DNA of 47,125 bases, from NCBI RefSeq assembly GCF_000006405.1, contig NW_003211319.1, positions 152,494 through 199,618 on the forward strand, in the 5' to 3' direction. Below are positions 40,861-47,125 of this stretch, piece by piece (position 1 is the stretch's first letter; every line of letters starts with the position of its first letter). The notes below the pieces were generated by a model that was given only the letters and a program-made list of their open reading frames with translations, was not told the DNA's origin and searched no databases. The position numbers and the translations under genes were made by a program. Source of the stretch: Perkinsus marinus ATCC 50983 (lineage: Eukaryota > Perkinsozoa > Perkinsida > Perkinsidae).

Positions 40861-41329
40861 GCGCCACAGAGCTACTCGCCCTCACAGCCTTGTGAAACTA
40901 ATTTCGTTGAGTCCTCAAATTATGACGATTCAATCCGAATTAAGAGCGTACATAACAAAGTCCGCGAATATATGAGGCGTCGAAACCCGCCTCCATGACG
41001 TCGTAATAGACACAGTCCCACTGTGACGCCTCTCACAGTGGGACTAACTCTTCTAATAGTCAAGCTCACCTGTTGCGCGCCATATGCTTCTCCACTATCA
41101 TTGGCCGAAAACCAAACGAAAATGACAAACTAAGTTCTAAAAACTTCGATTCGTTATTCAGTCAACGTGACGCCAGATAGAAACCCCACTGTGAGGCACC
41201 AGCGCAGCCCGTAGCTCCTCTTTAACCCGAGAAATCACCATTAACCAACCAGAACAAGACCGACTGAAAGGTATACTAGTTGAAAACAGTACAGATAAAT
41301 CGCTTCGGGAAAACCTTTTTCCCCTTCAC
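40861..41329. other. Intergenic 470 bp downstream of SAR1
   Basis: Begins with GTCACGCGCCACAGAGC (about 40,856) at the satellite edge, contains a perfect hairpin (41,014-41,045) and a second box, TTGCGCGCCATATGC, at about 41,073. No ORF of note. SAR1's 3' end should lie in the right part. Confidence 0.45.
41014..41045. repeat. Perfect 13-bp stem, 6-nt loop
   Basis: AGTCCCACTGTGA / TCACAGTGGGACT with loop CGCCTC. A related CCCACTGTGAGGC occurs again at about 41,186. Confidence 0.9.
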
Positions 41330-41929
41330 TCAATCCAAGAACTCGGACAACCACCTGAAACCTTCAGCGTAGCCCATCCTCTTCACAACAGAGCACATGA
41401 AGACCTCAACAGGTCTAATCCCTGCCTCCTGAGCGTTCTTCACCATCTGCTTATTGATGTCCTTACCAAAGGTAGTATGAGAGTACAAACCCAAAGACTG
41501 TCGCAGTTCTTCTTCACTCGCCGCGGTTCGGACGTCTATTTTGTTACCGAGAACAACAATAGGAACGTTCTGAAGCTCAGGGCTCTCCATGAGGTGTCTG
41601 AGCTCTTCAGCAGCCTCGGGGAATCTAGTACGGTCGGCAGCATCAACCAAAAAAATAATGCCGTCAACAGTAGCATAGTAATCTTTCCAGATTCTCCTCG
41701 CTGTTTCATGACCACCCAAATCGAAAGTGCGGAATCTTATTTTACCGATAAGCAACTCCTCAGAACAAGGATGCAATGTGGGTACATGAGTGGCCACCTT
41801 GTCATCTTTGAGCATGTGCAATAGAGTGGTCTTACCCGCATTGTCGAGGCCCAAAAAGAGGATCTTGGCGTTTTTATGAGATAAGCCAAGCCAATTCAGC
41901 GTATCCCAGAACCAGTTTACGATGAACAT
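41330..41929 (-). CDS. SAR1: Small GTPase Sar1 (COPII coat initiator)
   Basis: 199 residues, single exon, ATG at 41,929 ([20 protein letters not shown]). Sar1 starts COPII vesicle budding at ER exit sites. The N-terminus is the amphipathic, Trp/Leu-rich membrane anchor typical of Sar1 rather than an Arf myristoylation signal. GTPase motifs: P-loop GLDNAGKTT, switch [11 protein letters not shown] (the family's PT-HPTSEEL with Thr to Cys), switch II DLGGHE, NKID for guanine, and C-terminal [20 protein letters not shown]. Length is normal. It is divergently arranged with the oxidoreductase at 42,049. All catalytic residues look present. Confidence 0.96.
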   Translation of the reverse strand: MFIVNWFWDTLNWLGLSHKNAKILFLGLDNAGKTTLLHMLKDDKVATHVPTLHPCSEELLIGKIRFRTFDLGGHETARRIWKDYYATVDGIIFLVDAADRTRFPEAAEELRHLMESPELQNVPIVVLGNKIDVRTAASEEELRQSLGLYSHTTFGKDINKQMVKNAQEAGIRPVEVFMCSVVKRMGYAEGFRWLSEFLD

Positions 41930-42048
41930 TTAATCTTCTCAAAAAAGAAGAAGGAAATACCTGATTTACAAGGAGCTAGTTCAGATGAGTTAGTCCGAGC
42001 TGACGCGGAATCTGACAGTCTCGCGCGCCCATATAATCGATTCGGACC
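41930..42048. promoter_or_regulatory. Compact divergent spacer between SAR1 and the oxidoreductase
   Basis: Only 119 bp separate the two start codons, so both promoters and 5' leaders must lie here or overlap the genes. It contains CTCGCGCGCCCATATAATCG 20-30 bp before the oxidoreductase ATG and a purine-rich AAAAAAGAAGAAGGAAAT next to the SAR1 ATG. Confidence 0.65.
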
Positions 42049-43209
42049 ATGATCGACTCTGTCCGTAACTTACCTGGTGGGTTGTCCTACTGGCAAACGA
42101 TCACTAAGAAGTTGGTCAATCCCCCCCTGGTCGAAGATGCGTCAGTGTTATCTTATTCGTATCTCGTCATTGGAGCTGGTTTGACCGGTATCGCTACTGC
42201 CCTTCATCTCGGTTCTGCTGGTCACAACGTCCTTGTGGTAGAAGCGGGTCCCCGCACAGCTTGGCGAGCTTCTGGTCGTAATGGTGGTCATGTGTGGCCT
42301 AGTAGTCATGCTCATGCTAGTGAGGGTGGTCACGACAAGTTACGGTTCGAAATGCAAGGCGCGGAAATGATTTCTGATGTGTGTACAAGAAAGATACGAG
42401 GGAGTTGTGAATTGGCGTGCTCGTATGAAGAATCAGTTGAACAACTCCAGCTTGCTAGCGTTCCCAAGTTGGACGGTGTGCAGATCCTCACGGGTGACGC
42501 TGGTTGGCACCTTGCAAATCTCAAAGCGAATCAGGACGGTTACGGTGGAATATTACAGCCTAACACAGCAACGGTCAATCCAGTCGAGTTAGCGAATATC
42601 TTATGTTCACGCGCATTAGATACAAATAAGGTCCATTTCATGTTCAACAGTGTGGTGAAGAGTATCTCAAAAGATTCCCCCACAATCGTGCTCGAGGATG
42701 GTCGTCAACTCACAGCGAAGAATTCAGTGATTGTCTGCACTAACGCTTTTACGGGATTGCTATTACCCGAATTGGCTGGTAATTTCATACCAAAACTCAG
42801 CCAAATCGTAGCCGTTCCTTGCGAAGATGAAGATCCTCGACTGCTAGAGTGTACTCTTGCTGCTGCAAACGATACTCTGTATATATCAAGACCGGTGCCT
42901 CAAAGGATATTAATTGGTGGTGAAGATATAGCCAATCTCGACAACTACCTTCGGGAGCATACAATAGGAGATATGCCAAATGATTTGGGCGAAGAGTGGT
43001 ATGAATATCTTTGCATAACGCCTGACGGTCGACCTCTGGTGGGCCCTGTTCCTGGTCGACGAGATGTGCTTATCTGTGCTGGTTACAACGGTAATGGACT
43101 ACCGTTGTTTTATGAATGCGCACGAGCTGTGGCGCTATATGCTAGTGGAAGAAGTGACGAAGTTGCGGTATGGATTCGTGATTATGCGAGTCCGGATAGG
43201 ATATTCTGA
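42049..43209 (+). CDS. FAD-dependent amine/amino-acid oxidoreductase (DAO family)
   Basis: 386 residues, no introns, ATG at 42,049. The dinucleotide-binding motif is YLVIGAGLTGIATALHLG followed by VLVVEAG, about 45 residues in. GRNGGH at about residue 77 is typical of the DadA/PuuB-like branch (flavin contact). The C-terminal FAD-binding motif reads ICAGYNGNGLPLFYECARAV. The family oxidises amines or amino acids (for example gamma-glutamylputrescine, sarcosine or glycine) using O2; the substrate cannot be read from sequence. There is no signal peptide; a peroxisomal or cytosolic site is possible. The 3' end is followed by a degenerate duplicate of its own last codons and 3' flank. Confidence 0.9.
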   Translation: MIDSVRNLPGGLSYWQTITKKLVNPPLVEDASVLSYSYLVIGAGLTGIATALHLGSAGHNVLVVEAGPRTAWRASGRNGGHVWPSSHAHASEGGHDKLRFEMQGAEMISDVCTRKIRGSCELACSYEESVEQLQLASVPKLDGVQILTGDAGWHLANLKANQDGYGGILQPNTATVNPVELANILCSRALDTNKVHFMFNSVVKSISKDSPTIVLEDGRQLTAKNSVIVCTNAFTGLLLPELAGNFIPKLSQIVAVPCEDEDPRLLECTLAAANDTLYISRPVPQRILIGGEDIANLDNYLREHTIGDMPNDLGEEWYEYLCITPDGRPLVGPVPGRRDVLICAGYNGNGLPLFYECARAVALYASGRSDEVAVWIRDYASPDRIF

Positions 43210-43540
43210 TGGCTTATGGTTTGTTATGTGTTTCTCATTATTAATTTTATGTGTTGTCAATTTAATTGGTAAAAGAATTTTTTTTCTCGAAAATTCTTCC
43301 CTGTTGGAAAAATGACGAAGTTACGGTATGGTTTTGCAGATTTGAATGCGGATTGGGTTTGGATTCTGACGGCGATTGGTTTGCTATAGGTTTCTTATTA
43401 TGAATTTAATGTGTCGTTGACAATCAGGTTGTTGAAAGAAAAGTTATTCGGAAATTTTTTTCCGAAAAAAATACGAACTACCAAAAAAATGCCAAAAAAA
43501 TTGAATAATTTGCGGTATGGTTTTTTTCGGATTATGCAAG
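43138..43540 (+). repeat. Degenerate tandem duplication of the oxidoreductase 3' end and flank
   Basis: 43,155-43,262 (AGTGACGAAGTTGCGGTATG... TTTCTCATTATTAATTTTATG... GTTGTCAAT) is repeated with changes at 43,311-43,424 (AATGACGAAGTTACGGTATG... TTTCTTATTATGAATTTAATG... GTTGACAAT). A third fragment lies at about 43,509 (TTGCGGTATGGTTTTTTTCG). The second and third copies lie beyond the stop codon. Confidence 0.75.
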
Positions 43541-43661
43541 ACAGCAAAAATACTTGCCAAAAAGCGCTGATTTTATTATAAAATTTCCTATTTTTCCTCT
43601 GAATATTTTCGTAAATTTCTTCTATCTTGGTTACAACAGTATTTTCCCTGCGTTTTCTTGG
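43210..43661. other. Spacer between oxidoreductase and CFAP57-like gene
   Basis: AT-rich with long T and A runs, mostly made of the duplicated oxidoreductase tail (43,311-43,540). About 120 bp remain before the CFAP57-like ATG and should carry its promoter. Confidence 0.5.
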
Positions 43662-46600
43662 ATGCAATCAGCGACCAAACCCATCCGTGATATGAAACGC
43701 AACGATGACCTCGTTGGAGTGGAAGTTACGGCAAAACACATATTTGGGTTTAATTCGAGGGTAGGTCGCAGTGTTGGAGGAATATATATTCGCTTCCCTC
43801 AGCTGAGCTCGGGAGGTTCCTCACGAGTGTATGAAATTTAAGTTGTTTTCCACTGCAGCATGAGAATATGCACATGTACGTGCTGATGACGATAAGAGAA
43901 TTCGATTTTTTTTTCAAAAATTTTCGTTGGTTTTTCATGCACTTTCACCCCAATTCGTGTGTAAATTTTCACAACGTAGCTTTGGGAACTCAGCAGCTAA
44001 GGAAACCAACATATCGTCAATGTTCACAGTTCACTAAAGTATGACTCTATTTCGGTGCAGTTCAAATGGAATGTGTGTGGGGGGAATATTCACATCGTTA
44101 AGTACATGTGTTGGTGACCATTATGCAATTGCAAATTATGGGAAATTGTAATTAAATTTGAGGGAATTCTTATTGGTTTCTTTACACTTGTATTCAAGTT
44201 TCCGTGATTGATGATAAAACTCCCGAACTGAGCTGAGTAAAGCCAACATATATTCCTCCTCCAGCACTGCATATCATCAGGAATACGAATATATTATATT
44301 TTCGCAGGTCCGCAATCATCCGATTTTCGTAGACGAAGTTACGGTAGCATATGCGGCTGCTCACTACGTGATTATTCATAATACCGAGACCAACACTCAA
44401 AAGCTTCTACCAAATCACAGTGGTTCTATTGGTGAGTATTGAAGTTTCCTTCTAGTGATATAAAGAAAAACATATTTCATAATTCACATCGCGAAATTCA
44501 CAGGTGGAAAACGCGTAGAACACCTATGGTGTTTTCCGATCACGGTGTATTATCTGTTATTATTAATGATGTTATTGATACAGATATCACTATTATATAG
44601 ATATGGATATTGAATAATAATGTTATATAACTATCCACCTTCACTATATTATTGCCTATATAATTTATATATAGGCAGGCAAATATTGCAAATATATTGC
44701 CTATATATAGGCAATATATATAGGATATTTATATATATATTTAAATGTCTATATTGGAGTTTCACCACCCTAGTGATATGAAAAACACTAACGAAAAACA
44801 TATTCCACGACTACTGCATATCACCGCGGATTTCGCCGTTTTTACCGAGTTCTAAGCCACTTCACGTAAAGCGGGCGAAACTCTATTATAAATAAAAATG
44901 TATGAGGTAATATAAAACTTGAGGTACTATAGCATTATTATAACCCCTTTTATTGATGTATGGTATCATTTTATATAATTATTAATATTAATAAGTATGA
45001 TATCATGATATTTAATTCACTTCATATCGCGTTTTCCACAAGGAGTATTACACCACTTCACGTAATACGGGTGAAACTCTAATGAGTGCGAAATAAATGT
45101 TGATTGTTTTGACTGGGTGAGATTTCACAATTCGAATTTTTGCATTGAGTGGAAAAATTATGTACCAGTTGAATTGTCTTGAAAAATCGTTAAATTAGGA
45201 ATGCAACGTGATATTTCACATAACTTTACGTGAAATATAACACGTGATATTTAACGTAAAAATGGAATATTTCATTCAGGAGTGACATGTTTGGCACTGT
45301 GTCCGGAGAACAGATATTTAGCGGTCGCAGAAAGCTTCCTCGTCAATCGCCAACAAGAAAGGTGGGTCTGGAAAAAATTTTCACGGAAAAGTAGAAAGAA
45401 GAAAATTTTAATCGGAAATTCGAAACTATTTTGATACGCTGATTTGCATTTCTCCGTTGTTGTGGTATACACGAATTTGCATTCATCTCGTTGGATGAGA
45501 AATAGTAGTTTCCCATTTTTGTTGCTTATTGGATTTCCACCCGTGATGTGAAAAACATATTTCACAATTCACTCGACGGAAAACAACTGTATTATCGGTC
45601 GTGGAAATATACACGTCTTATAGAAGTATTAATTTACAAGAAGTATTACATAACTTCACAATAACGAGTGAAACCTCATTGATCAATTTCAGAGGGCCAG
45701 AACTTGGTACGCCGCAAACTCCTATTGTAACGATATACGATTTGCATACTCCCAGTGGTGTGGTGAAGAAACGTCGCGTTATTAATATCACTCCAAAATA
45801 TGTTGGCGAATCTGAGGTGAGTTTCATAGAAATCTTCGCTGTGCGTAGATGCTAGTGAAAAGGGTATCTCGTAGTTGGGGGGAAGTGAGAGAAATCTTGT
45901 ATGGTGTTTGGAAGTTTTGAGAGAATTAATTGTAGCTGTATTGGTTGCATAAGATGTCTCGAATTCATTGTAGCTGTATTGGTTGCATAAAATCTTCGAA
46001 ATCAATTGTAGCTGTATTGGTTGCATAAAATGTCCCAAATTTTATTATAGCTGTATTGGTTGCATAAAATTCCCCAAATTAATTGTAGCTGTATTGGTTG
46101 CATAAAATCCCCCAGATTAATTGTCGCTGTATTGGTTGCATAAAAGTTCCCTCTCCCTCCTCAATTTCAGGCTGCCTCCAAGCATCCTTCTAATCCGCGT
46201 TCACCATGGTCGACCTCGGGCTGTGTCACTGGAATGTCATTTCCATCTGATAGCAATTCTCTCATTACTGTTGCTGTCACTCCCACTCCCACTACTACCG
46301 CGATGGGTACCTGGATTGCAAATTGGTGTTTGGATAAAGTCCCAGTTGGTGCCTCGAGACTACTTGCATGGTCTAAGGTGAGGAGTTCAGCTCATGAATA
46401 TTCTGACTGTGTGATTTTTAAGATTTTTCCGCGAAATTTGTGAATGTTTTTGAGATTTTATAGAATCACTAACGCACGTGGAATTTTTTCGTCGATCGAA
46501 AAGGAAAGTTTTCTTTGCAGATAGCAGCACCGGTAGCGGCAGCAAACAAGAGAATGTCCATCAGAGGGCTGTCTGCAGAAGGTTCGGTGGTCGCGGGGAC

Positions 46601-47125
46601 GCGGTTCCCGTCAGTAAGCGAGAGGTCTCGGGTTCGATCCTCGCAATGTGCTCATTCATAATATTGGGGTTTCGCTCGTTAATTGTGAAGTGGTGTAATA
46701 CTCCACGTAAATTATAGAAAGTATATGTTTCCGCGACCGATAAGTGTGAAATATGCTTTTCATGGAAGTTTCACCCGTGATATGGAAAACACTAGTAAGG
46801 AATATTTTTCGCGACTACTGCAAGTGCTAATATCGCGTTTTTAACAGAGTATTACGCCACTCCATGAAAAACGGGTGAAAATATAATGTTTTCTAAATCG
46901 GATAACAAAATTTTGGGGAGCTTTTCGTTGGTTTTTGTACACTTCTACCTCAAGGCGTGCATAAATTCTCATAATATAGCTTGAGAGCTCTCGAGCTCAA
47001 TAGTTGAGGAGAGTCAAAACATATTCTAATGTTTTACATTCATGAATGAGAATTTCTCCCCAGGCTGGTGATGACGCGATTGCGGTTGTCGATGAGGTTG
47101 CGTGTCACCCCACAGATAGTAGCAT
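43662..47125 (+). CDS. CFAP57-like WD40 ciliary protein, 5' part (continues past the window)
   Basis: Exons with fully matching phases: 43,662-43,760 (MQSATKPIRDMKRNDDLVGV, then KHIFGFNSR), 44,308-44,431 (FVDEVTVAYAAAHYVIIHNT), 45,280-45,361 (GVTCLALCPENRYLAVAES), 45,693-45,816 (PIVTIYDLHTPSGVVKKRR), 46,171-46,377 (GCVTGMSFPSDSNSLITVAV), 46,521-46,613 and 47,064 onward (DAIAVVDEVACHPTD). The order of motifs matches the N-terminus of CFAP57/WDR65: FGL/FGFN, D-E-T-V-Y, HNVVIYNT, ALAVSPNKRYLAVAE, VTVYDLHT. CFAP57 is an axonemal adaptor of inner-arm dynein g/d, which implies flagellated cells. The fifth exon carries an insertion rich in Thr/Pro (VTPTPTTTAM) compared with what I recall of the family. 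Introns are large and repeat-filled, unlike those of the channel gene. Confidence 0.8.
43770..43845 (+). repeat. Repeat A copy 14 (left part only)
   Basis: GCAGTGTTGGAGGAATATAT, CTCAGCTGAGCTCGGGAGGT; starts 10 bp inside the first intron of the CFAP57-like gene. Confidence 0.65.
43865..44025 (-). repeat. Repeat A copy 15 (reverse)
   Basis: AATATGCACATGTACGTGCT, TTTCGTTGGTTTTTCATGCA, CACCCCAATTCGTGTGTAAA and GGGAACTCAGCAGC. Copies 14 and 15 face each other, so together they form a large imperfect inverted repeat. Confidence 0.7.
44085..44272 (-). repeat. Repeat A copy 16 (reverse)
   Basis: AAGTACATGTGTTGGTGACC, TTATTGGTTTCTTTACACTT, GAACTGAGCTGAGTAAAGCC, TATTCCTCCTCCAGCACTGC. It lies in the same intron as copies 14 and 15. 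Confidence 0.75.
44440..44545 (-). repeat. Repeat B copy 6 (degenerate)
   Basis: GAAGTTTCCTTCTAGTGATA, AAAAACATATTTCATAATTC, GGTGGAAAACGCG, then a short palindrome around AACACCTATGGTGTT. Confidence 0.5.
44640..44750. repeat. AT-rich palindromic tract with TATATAGGCA/TGCCTATATA words
   Basis: ATTGCCTATATAATTTATAT, ATATAGGCAGGCAAATATTG, ATATTGCCTATATATAGGCA in series: several nested inverted repeats of the same decamer inside an intron. Confidence 0.7.
44754..44892 (-). repeat. Repeat B copy 7
   Basis: GGAGTTTCACCACCCTAGTG, ATATTCCACGACTACTGCAT, CCACTTCACGTAAAGCGGGC, GAAACTC at the right end. Confidence 0.75.
45015..45082 (-). repeat. Repeat B copy 8 (right half)
   Basis: CTTCATATCGCGTTTTCCAC, TATTACACCACTTCACGTAA and TACGGGTGAAACTCTAATG. 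Confidence 0.65.
45530..45682 (-). repeat. Repeat B copy 9 (degenerate)
   Basis: GGATTTCCACCCGTGATGTG, AAAACATATTTCACAATTC, then ACATAACTTCACAATAACGA and GTGAAACCTCATT. Its right end is 10 bp before the acceptor of the exon at 45,693. Confidence 0.55.
45926..46147 (+). repeat. About 37-bp tandem repeat, 6 copies, intronic
   Basis: Each unit carries ATTGTAGCTGTATTGGTTGC followed by ATAAAAT and a variable 8-10 nt. The array ends 24 bp before the acceptor of the exon at 46,171. Its ends, ATTGTAG and GTTGCATA, match the 25,986-26,160 array in the same orientation relative to the host gene. Confidence 0.85.
46664..46890 (-). repeat. Repeat B copies 10 and 11 (adjacent)
   Basis: A fragment, GGGGTTTCGCTCGTTAATTG with AAGTGGTGTAATACTCCACG, is followed by a fuller copy: GAAGTTTCACCCGTGATATG, TTCGCGACTACTGCAAGTGC, TATTACGCCACTCCATGAAA, ACGGGTGAAAATATAATG. 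Confidence 0.65.
46908..47035 (-). repeat. Repeat A copy 17 (reverse)
   Basis: TTTTCGTTGGTTTTTGTACA, CTTCTACCTCAAGGCGTGCA, GCTCTCGAGCTCAATAGTTG and AAACATATTCTAATG. It lies next to B copy 11. Confidence 0.7.

Noticed and set aside
46581-46650. tRNA-like B box (GGTTCGATCC) suggesting a tRNA or tRNA-derived SINE
   Set aside because: The T stem pairs poorly, no acceptor stem or A box fits, and the left half is explained as the in-phase exon ending at 46,613.

Overview
The window looks like nuclear DNA of an alveolate protist, most likely a Perkinsus-type organism. This is inferred from a two-domain pyrophosphate-type phosphofructokinase, a secreted subtilisin-like protease, genes split by many 38-60 nt GT-AG introns, and a ciliary CFAP57-like gene that implies flagellated cells. 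No database search was possible, so family names rest on motifs read by eye.

Layout from left to right: (1) 1-6,935 (+), 3' part of a phosphofructokinase gene with a tandem second (alpha-like) catalytic domain and introns full of two short repeat families, called A and B here. (2) 7,913-9,217 (-), an intron-less subtilisin-like protease. (3) 10.2-13.5 kb, weakly supported minus-strand genes of unknown function. (4) 13.8-14.7 kb (-), a decayed pepsin-like protease, followed by a cluster of hairpins at 14.8-15.3 kb. (5) 15,771-33,363 (-), one very large gene of about 35 exons. Its N-terminal exons, cytosolic domain and C-terminal membrane exons read as an OSCA/TMEM63 (CSC1-like) channel. Between them lies an extracellular block of about 1,900 residues with six copies of a four-cysteine module, LDL-receptor class A modules and a Thr-rich linker. 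(6) 26,225-30,854, a young-looking LTR retroelement with identical LTRs, inserted in an intron of that channel gene 10 bp from a 5' splice junction. (7) 35.0-36.5 kb, a 36-bp minisatellite that is open on both strands. (8) 37,513-38,232 (-), a small coiled-coil protein. (9) 38.4-40.86 kb, a roughly 50-bp satellite with higher-order structure. (10) 41,330-41,929 (-) SAR1 and 42,049-43,209 (+) an FAD amine/amino-acid oxidoreductase, diverging from a 119-bp spacer. (11) 43,662 to the right edge (+), the 5' part of a CFAP57-like WD40 gene.

The main discovery candidate is the channel gene. For nearly all exons on both sides of the ectodomain, reading phase is preserved across every junction I could read, so the cysteine-module block appears to be spliced into a membrane channel rather than being a separate secreted protein. 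Genes here are unlinked in pathway; the shared theme is surface and secretory biology (secreted proteases, the SAR1 coat GTPase, a giant ectodomain) plus housekeeping and ciliary genes.
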